Shown piece after piece: positions 18,564 to 26,800 of a stretch of DNA of 64,000 nt. Origin of the DNA: Saccharopolyspora gregorii (GTDB taxonomy: Bacteria; Actinomycetota; Actinomycetes; Mycobacteriales; Pseudonocardiaceae); the NCBI RefSeq assembly GCF_024734405.1, contig NZ_CP059556.1, positions 3,906,001-3,970,000 of the forward strand. Direction: 5' to 3'. Under the pieces are notes generated by a model that was not told the DNA's origin, made no database searches, and saw only the letters and a program-made list of their open reading frames with translations. Position 1 is the stretch's first letter. Each line of letters begins with the position of its first letter. The position numbers and the translations under genes were made by a program.

Positions 18564-20108
18564 CTACGCGGCGAACGCGGAACCGGCGATCCGGGCCAGC
18601 GCGGGCCACTGCTCCCGGATGAAGAAGTGGTCGCCGGGGAACCGGTGGGTGCGCAGCGGCCGGGTGCTCTCCCGCTGCCAAGCGCCGATGTCGTCCCCGG
18701 TGAACCACTCGTCCTCGCCGCTGAGCGCGGTGATGGGCACGTCCAGCGGTGGCACGCGCGGGTGCCGGTAGGCGCCGAGCGCGGTGAAGTCGGCGCGCAG
18801 GATGCGCTCGTAGAACGCCAGCAGGTCCGCGTGCTCGCGCAGTTCGGCGGGCAGTCCGCCGAGGCGGTCCAGGTGCGCCCAGAACTCGGCGGTGGGCAGC
18901 CGCCAGGTGTCGCGCTCCCGGCTGGGGAGGGACGGCCCGCTCTCGCCGGAGACGAGCAGGTGCGCGGGCGCGGGCAGCCCTTCCTCCCGGATCCGGTGGC
19001 ACAGCAGGAAGGCGAGCCGCGCGCCGAGGCTGTGCCCGTACAGCGCGTACGGCCGGTCCAGCCGGTCGCGCAGCTGCGCCAGCAGGTCGTCGACGATGGC
19101 GCCGGGGTCGGTCAGCAGCGGTTCGGAGATCCGGGCGCCGTGCCCGGGCCGTTCCAGCACCGCCACGTCCAGGTCGGTGTGCTCGGCGAGCCCGGCGTAG
19201 GCGCGTTCGTCGCCACCGGCGTAGGCGACGCAGAACAGCCGGGGCCGCGGTTCCGCGGCCTCCGGGGTGGCCTCGATCTGGCGGACCATGCGGGTGAGCA
19301 CCTGGGTGTCGCCGACTTCCCGGCAGTCGTCCAGCCCGGTGTGCCGCAGCAGGTAGCGGACGCTGTCGAGCCAGCGCACCGACCCGGCGATCTGCTCGCT
19401 GAGGGTGGCGGCGAGGTCCCGCTCGGCGTAGGGGCGGGCGGTGAGGTTGGCGATGACGGTGGCGCGCAGCGGCGCGAACCGGAATCCCTTGAGGAACGCG
19501 GCGAACTCGTCGCGGGCGGGTGCCATGTGCCGGGAGTGGAAGGCGGCGGAGACCTTCAGCCGCGCGACCCGCACGTCCTGCTCGCCGAGGACCTGCTGGG
19601 CGCGCTCGATCCGCTCCCGCTCCCCGGAGAGCACCAGCTGCGCATCGGTGTTGATGTTCGCGAGGTCCAGGTCGGTGAGCCCGTGCTCCACGAGCAGCGC
19701 GCGCAGCTCGGCGCGCGAGGTGCCCAGCACGGCGAGCATCGCGCCACCACCGGCGCGGGACATCAGCTCACCGCGCTTGAGCACCAGCTTCAGCCCGGTC
19801 TCGAAGTCGAAGGCACCGGCCGCGTGCAGCGCGTTGTACTCGCCGAGGCTGTGCCCCAGCAGGTAATCCCCTGCCGGCGCACCGCGTTCCAGCGAGTCCA
19901 CGTAGGACAGCGCGTTCACCACGTACAGCGCGGGCTGGGTGCAGCGGGTGTCGTCCAGGCGACCGTCCGGGTTCCGCGCGCACAGCTCGGGCAGGTCGTA
20001 GCCGAGCACGTCGCAGGCGCGGGCGGTGAGCTCGGGGTGCCGCTCGAACAGCTCGGCGCCCATCCCGGGGCGCTGCGAGCCCTGGCCGGGGAACAGCACC
20101 GCGCTCAC
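18564..20108 (-). CDS. discrete trans-acyltransferase fused to a type II thioesterase
   Basis: A 514-residue two-domain protein. Residues 1-about 280 are a FabD-like malonyl-CoA:ACP transacylase: FPGQGSQ at the N-terminus, nucleophile Ser87 in GHSLGEY, catalytic His191 in AAFHSRHM. Residues about 290-514 are an alpha/beta hydrolase of the type II thioesterase family: Ser360 in YGHSLGAR, Asp466 in SGEDEWF, His494 in PGDHFF. All catalytic residues of both halves are present. The AT half should load malonyl units in trans onto every ACP of the AT-less PKS; the TE half probably removes stalled or wrongly primed acyl groups. GTG start at 20108, preceded by GGAGG, overlaps the stop of a short leader ORF. 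First large gene of the PKS operon. AT fused to other enzymes is known in trans-AT systems; which half limits the pathway cannot be told from sequence. Confidence 0.92.
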   Translation of the reverse strand: MSAVLFPGQGSQRPGMGAELFERHPELTARACDVLGYDLPELCARNPDGRLDDTRCTQPALYVVNALSYVDSLERGAPAGDYLLGHSLGEYNALHAAGAFDFETGLKLVLKRGELMSRAGGGAMLAVLGTSRAELRALLVEHGLTDLDLANINTDAQLVLSGERERIERAQQVLGEQDVRVARLKVSAAFHSRHMAPARDEFAAFLKGFRFAPLRATVIANLTARPYAERDLAATLSEQIAGSVRWLDSVRYLLRHTGLDDCREVGDTQVLTRMVRQIEATPEAAEPRPRLFCVAYAGGDERAYAGLAEHTDLDVAVLERPGHGARISEPLLTDPGAIVDDLLAQLRDRLDRPYALYGHSLGARLAFLLCHRIREEGLPAPAHLLVSGESGPSLPSRERDTWRLPTAEFWAHLDRLGGLPAELREHADLLAFYERILRADFTALGAYRHPRVPPLDVPITALSGEDEWFTGDDIGAWQRESTRPLRTHRFPGDHFFIREQWPALARIAGSAFAA

Positions 20109-20155
20109 GCCGCCTCCGCCACGCGGGTCCGGTGCAGCGGCTCGGCTGTTCGCAT
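20105..20155 (-). CDS. 16-codon leader ORF coupled to the trans-AT gene
   Basis: Short ORF starting at ATG 20155 behind a good CAGGAGG ribosome binding site. Its TGA overlaps the GTG start of the AT-TE gene (GTGA). The peptide is rich in Arg and Ala and resembles no domain. It may be a translated leader that sets translation of the operon, or a chance ORF using a ribosome binding site that really belongs to the mRNA leader. Only its signals and overlap support it. Confidence 0.35.
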   Translation of the reverse strand: MRTAEPLHRTRVAEAA

Positions 20156-20206
20156 CACGCGCCTCCTGAATGAGCGATCTCCCCGATCGGGATCAATCTG
20201 GAGACC

Positions 20207-20236
20207 ACGCTAGAGACGGCGCGGAACCGCTCGCAA
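20207..20236 (-). promoter_or_regulatory. probable promoter of the PKS operon
   Basis: On the minus strand, TTGCGA (20236-20231), an 18-base spacer and TAGCGT (20212-20207) resemble the actinobacterial vegetative consensus. Transcription would start about 45-50 bases before the leader ORF. Two activator-like boxes lie just upstream. Confidence 0.4.
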
Positions 20237-20261
20237 TCTTCAGAACCACCATTCCGGCACG

Positions 20262-20302
20262 TCTAAGGAAATCACCAGGCGCACTTCTAGGGAAATCACC
20301 AG
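20262..20302 (-). promoter_or_regulatory. two tandem PAS-LuxR (PimM-type) operator-like boxes
   Basis: Two copies of TCTARGGAAATCACCAG at 20262-20278 and 20286-20302, 24 bases apart and differing at one position. Their 16-base cores match the published PimM consensus CTVGGGAWWTCCCBAG at 14 and 15 of 16 positions. They lie upstream of the -35 of the PKS operon. No PAS-LuxR gene is in the window; it would be expected beyond the left edge. Confidence 0.55.
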
Positions 20303-21147
20303 CAACTCCGCCGAATCGACCGGAGACCACCGGCCGCCCGAGCTTCGCGCCTTCTCGGAGCACCGGGACCGGCGGGGAGCGCCTGCCGCCTCCCGAGCCT
20401 CCGGCGGACGGGCCCGCAGCAGAGGCGACCCCGCTCACCTGCGCCCGTTTCCGCGCGGGACGGCGGAATCCGGTTGCGCACCGCGGTTCCGGCCCACCGC
20501 CCGCGACTCGCGACCCGGAGATCTCCGCCCATTCGGGCCCGCGGCATTCCCGGACCGGGACGAGGTGAGGATCGCACGTTCCGGGTGCGCCGATCCCAGG
20601 AGCGACCGGACTCGATCAGCGGGCGGGCACAATTTCCGGCGAATCGCCCGACCGGCGACGACACCGGCCTTTTCCTCTCTCCAATTCCTTTCCATCCCAG
20701 GACCGGCCGAAACCGGCGGACGAGACCGTCGCACCGAATGGAGCCGTCGCGGACTCGGCCAAACGGCCGCGGCGAACGGGAAAGGAAGATCACAGGAAGA
20801 TCCCGCAGCGAGACCATTCCGTTCCGGTAATCGTGGCCAACGGCCATCGTCGCTGGAAGCGCTTCCGGCGACGCTCGGTCATCCGATGTTCCCGGCACCG
20901 ATCCCCGCGGTCTCCGCAGTTCACGGCGCCGAGAGGGGCGCGTTGGCAGCGCGGTCCGGGCTTGCTACCGTCGATCGAGGTCGCATTCCGGAACGCACTC
21001 AGCGAGGAGTGCACCTGGATTCTCCGCTTCGCCGAGCGGAAAACCGATGGCCCCACCGGTCGCAGGAGCGACGCGTCCCGCGGCACTCCGCTCGCCGATG
21101 GTCCCCCTGACTCCCCGTCGTGCCCCTTCCTGCCCGGAGGACAGCCC
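20303..21147. other. intergenic region without a recognisable gene
   Basis: About 0.85 kb between the PKS promoter and the cas7 locus. No frame shows convincing coding character or a known domain. Around 20797-20812 there is a 16-base match (AGATCCCGCAGCGAGA) to the right arm of the hairpin element found at 40.7 and 53.1 kb, without a matching left arm. I see no trace of cas3, cse1 or cse2. Confidence 0.5.
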
Positions 21148-21363
21148 GTGAGTTCCGGTCCGCCGGACGAGCCGCCGCCCCGATCGGCCGGACCGCCTCC
21201 GGGTGCCGCCGCGCGGGGAACGACGCCCGCCGCCGGAGCCGGTGCACCGCCGGTGCGGGTCGGCGCCACGACCTGCCCGCGCACGCCCGGTGCGCCCGTC
21301 CGACCCGCGCGCAGCGGCCTGCCGCGCTCCCGCGAGCTCACTCCCCGGAGGAACACCACATGA
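21148..21363 (+). CDS. small proline/alanine-rich ORF coupled to cas7
   Basis: A 71-residue ORF with GTG start behind CGGAGGACAG. Its TGA overlaps the cas7 ATG (ATGA). It is low-complexity (Pro, Ala, Arg) and shows no Cas domain. It sits where cse2 would be in a complete type I-E operon, but there is no sequence evidence for Cse2. Kept because of the ribosome binding site and overlap; it could be a chance ORF. Confidence 0.3.
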   Translation: MSSGPPDEPPPRSAGPPPGAAARGTTPAAGAGAPPVRVGATTCPRTPGAPVRPARSGLPRSRELTPRRNTT

Positions 21364-22469
21364 TCGTCGAACTGCACCTGCTCCAGTCCGTCCCGGCCAC
21401 CGAGCTCGGCCGGGACGAGGGGGAAGGGCCGCGGCGCGCGACCTTCGGCAACGTCGCGCGCGAGCAACTCCCCTCCCGGTACCTGCGCCGGTCGGCGCGC
21501 GCCCTGCTGGCCGAGCAGGACCTGGCCCTCGCCTCCGCCGGGGTCTCCACCCGGCGGCTGATCGCCGACGCGGCACGCTGGATCGACGCGGCGAGCTGCG
21601 CCGACGATCCCGGTGCGGACACCGAGGACCTGGTGCGGGAGGCGTTCTACGAACTGGGCCTCGGCCTCGCGAGCGGCGAGCTGACCCCGGCGGTGGTGTT
21701 CACCGCGGACCTGGCGGGTGAGCGCCTCGCCCGGTTCTGCCTGGAGAACCGCGAGGACTACGCCGACCGCGCCACCCGCCGCAAGAAGATCATCGCCAAC
21801 GCGGCGGATCCCGAGCAGGCGCGGCAGGACGAACTGGCGCTGGCGAACGTGAAGACGGCCGCGCAGCAGCGGGAGGCCGCCGAGCGCGTGCTCGCCCCCC
21901 GGCAGGCGATCGACGTGGCGCTGTTCGGCGGCACGATCTCCGACGAGGACGAGTTCACCGCCGAACCCGCCTGCGAAGTCGCCGACGCCCTGTCCACCCA
22001 CGCCGCCGGGACCACCGCGGAGTCCGCGGAGCTCGCGGCGGCCTGCTACTACCGCTACGCCCGCCTGGACCTGGCGAAGCTCACCGCGAACCTCGGCGGG
22101 GACCGCGCCCAGGCCGAGCGGGCCGCGCACGGCTGGCTGCGGGCGCTGGTGCGCGCCGTCCCCGATGCGCGCCCGAACGAGACCGCCGCCCGCACCCTGC
22201 CGGAGGTGGTGTTCGCGGTGGTGCGCGAGCACGGCTCCTGGAACCTGGTCAACGCGTTCCTCGACCCCATCGCCGGCACCGATCCGCTGGCCGGCTCGGC
22301 GCGGCGGCTCGTGGAGTACTTCGGCCAGGTCCGCGCCTTCTACGACACCGGCGAGATCCGCGAGGTCCTCGGCTCCTCGGTCACCGGGGAGCTGCCGCTG
22401 GAACGCACCCGGCAGCCCGCCACCCTCGACGACCTCGCCACCCGAGCCATCGGCGCGGCCCTGGTCTGA
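21360..22469 (+). CDS. cas7: solitary type I-E Cas7/Cse4/CasC-like protein
   Basis: Cas7 is the crRNA-backbone subunit of the type I-E Cascade complex. This 369-residue protein has the family's usual length and order of conserved blocks: N-terminal VELHLLQS, the arginine-rich LPSRYLRRSARALL helix, IDVALFGGTIS, ALSTHA, ACYYRYARLDLAKLTANLGG, and the VVREHGSWNLVNAFLDP block. Start at ATG 21360 is fixed by GGAGGAAC seven bases upstream; longer in-frame starts would add an arginine-rich shadow. No cas3, cse1, cse2, cas5, cas6, cas1 or cas2 lies beside it: a TetR gene follows 4 bases after its stop on the opposite strand. Several blocks are diverged (STHA where STHK is usual; the QNSFAAHNPP stretch is not recognisable). 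It may be a relic, or a repurposed RNA-binding protein. A small decaying type I-E array lies about 9 kb away. Confidence 0.8.
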   Translation: MIVELHLLQSVPATELGRDEGEGPRRATFGNVAREQLPSRYLRRSARALLAEQDLALASAGVSTRRLIADAARWIDAASCADDPGADTEDLVREAFYELGLGLASGELTPAVVFTADLAGERLARFCLENREDYADRATRRKKIIANAADPEQARQDELALANVKTAAQQREAAERVLAPRQAIDVALFGGTISDEDEFTAEPACEVADALSTHAAGTTAESAELAAACYYRYARLDLAKLTANLGGDRAQAERAAHGWLRALVRAVPDARPNETAARTLPEVVFAVVREHGSWNLVNAFLDPIAGTDPLAGSARRLVEYFGQVRAFYDTGEIREVLGSSVTGELPLERTRQPATLDDLATRAIGAALV

Positions 22470-22473
22470 CGGC

Positions 22474-23103
22474 TCACCGCAGCGGGCCGCCGGTGAGGTA
22501 GCGGGTGAGCATCGTGGTCAGCTCGTCCTCGAAGGCGGGGATGTCGATCGGGTCGGCCGACGAGATCAGCTGGTGCACCACGAGTTCCACAGTGGACACG
22601 ACGAGCCGTGCCGCGGTCCGCGGATCGCCGACCCGCACCTCGGAGTACCGCTCGATGAGTTCGCGGGCGCGGGTGACGTGCTCCTGCTCCAGCCGCTCGA
22701 TCTTCTCCAGCAGCTCTCGCGACCGCGGCGCCTGTTCGAGCAGGACGCGCAGCAGCTTCGGGTCGTCCAGGTGGTTCGCGATGGCGGCCCGCACGAACCC
22801 GCGCACCTCTTCCTCGACGGAGGCCGGCCGCTGCGCGGCAAGGTGGGCGCGGGTCGCCGCGATGCCCTCGTCGAGGTGCTTGGTCAGCAGCTCCACCAGG
22901 ATCGCGTCCTTGTTCGGGAAGTACTGGTAGAGCGAGCCGATCGAGATCCGGGCGCGCTCGGCGATCCGATTCGTGGTGCCCGCCGCGTAGCCGTGCTCGG
23001 TGAAAACGTGAGCAGCCGCGGTGAGGATGCGTTCCCTGGTGAGTTCCGCGCGCACCTGGCGCGGTGTCTTCCGAGGTCGCAGCCGTCGTTCTCCCGAGCT
23101 CAC
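22474..23103 (-). CDS. TetR/AcrR family transcriptional regulator
   Basis: A 209-residue regulator. The N-terminal TetR helix-turn-helix (about 20-65) reads RERILTAAAHVFTEHGY...TTNRIAERARISIGSLYQYFPNKDAIL; the C-terminal half is a helical ligand-binding and dimerisation domain. GTG start at 23103 is chosen because GGGAGG precedes it; the frame stays open upstream without another plausible signal. It is transcribed divergently from the PNPOx-like gene with a 111-base spacer, the usual arrangement for a TetR repressor controlling its neighbour and itself. The ligand is unknown. Its 3' end almost touches that of cas7. Confidence 0.9.
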   Translation of the reverse strand: MSSGERRLRPRKTPRQVRAELTRERILTAAAHVFTEHGYAAGTTNRIAERARISIGSLYQYFPNKDAILVELLTKHLDEGIAATRAHLAAQRPASVEEEVRGFVRAAIANHLDDPKLLRVLLEQAPRSRELLEKIERLEQEHVTRARELIERYSEVRVGDPRTAARLVVSTVELVVHQLISSADPIDIPAFEDELTTMLTRYLTGGPLR

Positions 23104-23214
23104 GGAACCTCCCTGACCGGCGCGAAAGCGAGTGGCGCGCGAACCGAACGATTGCTCATAATCGTGCCACGACCTGCGAAGACCTCGCCACCAGCGCTGC
23201 GGAAGGAGCCCCGG

Positions 23215-23847
23215 ATGACGCCCGTCGGCACCCGGCCACGACGAGTACCGATGGCGGAGCTGCGCGCCCGGCTCGGCGAACCCGACGACGTGGTGCGGGC
23301 ACTCAAGTCCGGCGACCGGGTCGACGCGCACGCGCACCGGTTCATCGCGCACTCCCCGTACCTGTCGATGTCGACCTCGGACGCGCGAGGCCGCGCCGAC
23401 TGCTCCCCGCGCGGTGACTACCCCGGGTTCGTGAAGGTCCTCGACGAGCGCACGCTCGCCATCCCGGACCGCCCGGGCAACAAGATCGCGGACTCGTTCC
23501 GCAACCTCGCCGAGAACGACGGCATCGGCCTGCTGTTCCTCGTGCCCGGCGTGGTGGAAGTGCTGCGCATCAACGGGAGCGGCTACCCCACCGACGATCC
23601 GGACGTGCTCGCCCGGATGCGCGTGGCGGGCAAGGAGGCGATGTTCGCGATCATCGTGGAGGTGGAGCAGGTGTTCTTCCACTGCGGCCGCGCCCTGCTG
23701 CGTTCCCGGCTCTGGGACCCGGAGATCCAGTCCCTCGCCGCCGAGATCCCCTCCCCCGGCGAGATCGCCGCCGCCCAGTCCGGCCTCGGCATCGACCCCG
23801 CCCACCTGGAGCACGAACTCCAGGAGGGCTACCGGAAGCTCTACTGA
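23215..23847 (+). CDS. pyridoxamine 5'-phosphate oxidase-like (split beta-barrel) flavoprotein
   Basis: A 210-residue protein of the PNPOx-like split-barrel family, matching the long MSMEG_1061-type group by features such as YLSMSTSDARGRADCSPRGD, the FVKVLDERTLAIPDRPGNKIADSFRNL block and FHCGRALLRSRLW. Members bind FMN (some F420 or heme) and act as small oxidoreductases; the substrate is not predictable here. ATG at 23215 follows GGAAGGAG. It is divergent from a TetR gene and therefore probably repressed by it. It ends before a strong hairpin terminator. Function beyond the family is not known. Confidence 0.85.
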   Translation: MTPVGTRPRRVPMAELRARLGEPDDVVRALKSGDRVDAHAHRFIAHSPYLSMSTSDARGRADCSPRGDYPGFVKVLDERTLAIPDRPGNKIADSFRNLAENDGIGLLFLVPGVVEVLRINGSGYPTDDPDVLARMRVAGKEAMFAIIVEVEQVFFHCGRALLRSRLWDPEIQSLAAEIPSPGEIAAAQSGLGIDPAHLEHELQEGYRKLY

Positions 23848-23855
23848 CCCGGGGT

Positions 23856-23882
23856 GCGGCCCACCCGGGTCGGGTGGGCCGC
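23856..23882. terminator. bidirectional hairpin terminator
   Basis: Perfect 11-base-pair stem (GCGGCCCACCC / GGGTGGGCCGC) with a 5-base loop between the convergent PNPOx-like and NTPase-TPR genes. No clear U-run, as is common in actinomycetes. Confidence 0.7.
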
Positions 23883-23886
23883 TCCG

Positions 23887-26800
23887 CTAGCCGGCGCGGA
23901 GCATCCGGCGTTCGCGCACGGCTTCGGTGACGGGATGGCGCGCGCCGTAGACGCGCTCGTGGTCGGCCAGCACCCAGTCGAGCAGTGCGGCGGCGCCCGC
24001 CGCATCGCCGCTGTCCCCGAGCGAGAGGGCGGCCAGTTCCCTGGTGCGCAGCGCGTCGGGATCGTCGGGTCCGGCGGTCGCGGCCCAGCCGAGCGCGGTC
24101 TCGCGGTACAGCTGTGCTGCGGCCGCCGCCTCCCCACCCCGGGCGCACCAGTAGGCGAGGCGCTCGTGCGCGGCGAGCTCCTGCGCGGTGCGCGGGCACG
24201 GGCGCGGGTACGGCCCGACCGCGATTCCCCGCGCGGCGGCCAGAGACGCGGCGCCTGCCACGTCGCCGCTGTTACCGCGGTGCTCCACGACGACGGACCA
24301 GGCGTCGAGCACCCGCAGGTCCGTCGCCCCGAACAACACGGTGCTCCGCTGCGCCCAGTCTTCGAACGCCTTCACCGCCTCGGCTCGGTCACCGGCGGCA
24401 TCGAGGTTGATCGCGATGGACAGGCAATGGTGCTCGATCTCGTTCGGATCAGGGAAGCTGATCCGCCCCTTCGAGCCGAGGACTCGGCGGTGCACATCGG
24501 CTGCCGCGGCGTGGTTCCCATTGCGGACGTGCCAGCACGCGAGCCGTTCGAGCAAGCGGAGCACGTCCCGGTGATGGGCGCCGAGCGCCTCCTCCGCCAC
24601 CGCGGTCAATTCCAGGAGGGCCGACTCCGCCCCGGCGGGATCCCCGGCCAGTCCGTGCCATTCGGCCGCGACGCCTCGGGCGATCATGGCGGCGGAGTTG
24701 CCCGGGCCGAACTCGACCTCCAGGGCGGCGGCGATCCCGTCGAGCGTGGCGGCCGAGGCGGCAGCGCTGCCAGGGGTCCCGCGGGTTCCCGGTGCGGGCT
24801 CGTCGAGGTCCGGATGGTCCGGACCGAACGCGTCCACCCGGTCCACCGCGAGCCGGTCGAATTCGATCATCGCGCGGTACGGATTGCCGGCCGCGGCCCG
24901 CATCTCCGCCAGGTCCCGGCGCACGCGCAGCGTGTCCGGGTGCGCCGCGCCGAGCACCCGTGTCGCGTCCTGCACGAGCAACTTGAGGTCCGCCACCGCC
25001 GCCGCGGGATCCGCTGCCGCGCCGCAGATCACCCGCCGGTGCCGGACGTCCACTGTCTCCGGGTGGTCCGGGCCCGCGATGCTGCTGAGCCTGATCACCA
25101 GTTCGTCGTACGTGCGCCGGGCCGCGGCGAAGTCACCCGCGGCCGCCCACGACTGCGCGGCCGAGTCCGCGGCCCAGATCGTGCTGGACGCGATCGGGCC
25201 GTGAACCCGCGCGTGGTCGACCGCGAGCGCCGCGTACTGCTCCGCTGCGCCGACGGCATCTCCGTTCGCGCGGCGCCACGTCGCCAGCGCCCCGTCCACG
25301 ACCAGCTTCGTCGGATCGTCGGCGTCGAGTGCGCGCCCGCAGTCCACGGCGAGCTCCTCGGCGAGTTCCACCGCGCCCGCGGCATCCCCGGCCCAGCCGG
25401 TCCAATCCACCAGTGCGTAGCGGGTGCTCAGCACGTCCGGGTGGTCCGCCGCTTGGAACGCGAGCTGTGCGTCCCGCACCCGCCGGTACTCCGCCGCGGC
25501 CGCCGCCGGATCTCCACCCCAGCCGCGGAACTGCGCGAGGCTCAGGTGGTACGGCGTCCGCCGCGGATCGTGTTCGCCGTACGCGGCGCGGACGTCGTCG
25601 AGCAGTGCGGCGCTGGTCCGCACCGCGTCCTCGTACCGGCCCGCGGCGGACTGCCACCAGGCCAGCTCGGCGCGGAGTTCGAACGAGGCCTCCCCCGCCC
25701 AGTCGGCCTCGGCGGCGAGCCGCTCGGCCAGCGCGCTCAACCGGTCCGCCGCGGCGTGCGGGTCGCCGTTCTCCCCGAGCCGCACGGCCGCCTTCCGCTC
25801 GACGTGCACGGTCTGCACGTCCGCGGGGCCGACGGTGCGGGTGAGGTCGAACGCCAGCTGGTCGAGTTCCTGCTGCCCTCCCACCGGATCGCCGCACCAG
25901 CCCCGGAGGTATGCCGCGTGGTCGCGGGCCGCGAACGTCTGGTGGTGTTCCGCGCCGCATTCGCGCTCCAGCTTCCGGACCAACTCCTGCTGTGCGGCGA
26001 GCCCGCCTGCGTGATCACCCGACGTGCACCGCAGCCCCGCGATCTCCTGAGCCGCGAACACCGAGTCGGCGTGCGCCGTGCCCAGTGTGCGGCGCAGCAC
26101 CGGCAGCAGGCCCTCGAGCTCCACCAGCGCGCCGGTGGTGTCGAACACCGACCGGAGCCGGGCGGCGTGCAGCCGAGCTCGCAGCGTGTCGGGGGCCGAG
26201 TGGCCGAGCGCGCGGGTGCGGTCGACGACCACCCGCGTCAGCAGCTCCAGGTTCGCCGCCGGATCTCCTCCCGGCACGCACGCGAGCTCTTCCCGGCAGT
26301 CCGCGGTGACCGGATGTTCCGTGCCGGGTGCCGCTTCCGCTCGGGTGATCAGCTCGCTGAGCTCCGCCCGCGCCCGGTCCGGGTCCCCGTGGGTGAGCAC
26401 GCCGATCCGGTGGCGGTGCACCTGAATTCCGGTCGCTGCCGGTTCATCGGATTCCGGTGCTCGTTCGCTCAGCAGCGCGTCCCATTCGCCCTGCGCCGCC
26501 GCGGCATCGCCCAGCTCGTGCCGACGCCTCGCCACGTCCAGGGATGCGGCGACGGTGTCCGGATGCCCGGGCCCGAGCCGACGTGACCGGGAGTCGCGGG
26601 CGTGCGCGGCGACCTCCACCGCTGCGGCGGCGGCACCGAGTCCGTCGAGGACGTCGAGCAGCGCCTCCCGGCATTCGACGGTCTGGTCGTGGTCCGGTCC
26701 GGGTTCGATGTTCGCTGCGGTCAACGCCGATTCCAGGGCGGCACGAGTGGCTTCCGGATCACGATCTCGTTCCGCGTCGGCCATGGTGCGCAGCAACTTC

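Noticed and set aside
20303-21359. Remnants of cse1, cse2 or cas3 before cas7
   Set aside because: No frame on either strand shows Cas motifs; only a low-complexity ORF is present.
23854-26586. A 910-codon plus-strand ORF opposite the NTPase-TPR gene
   Set aside because: Mirror image of TPR coding; the minus strand has Walker motifs and TPR signatures.
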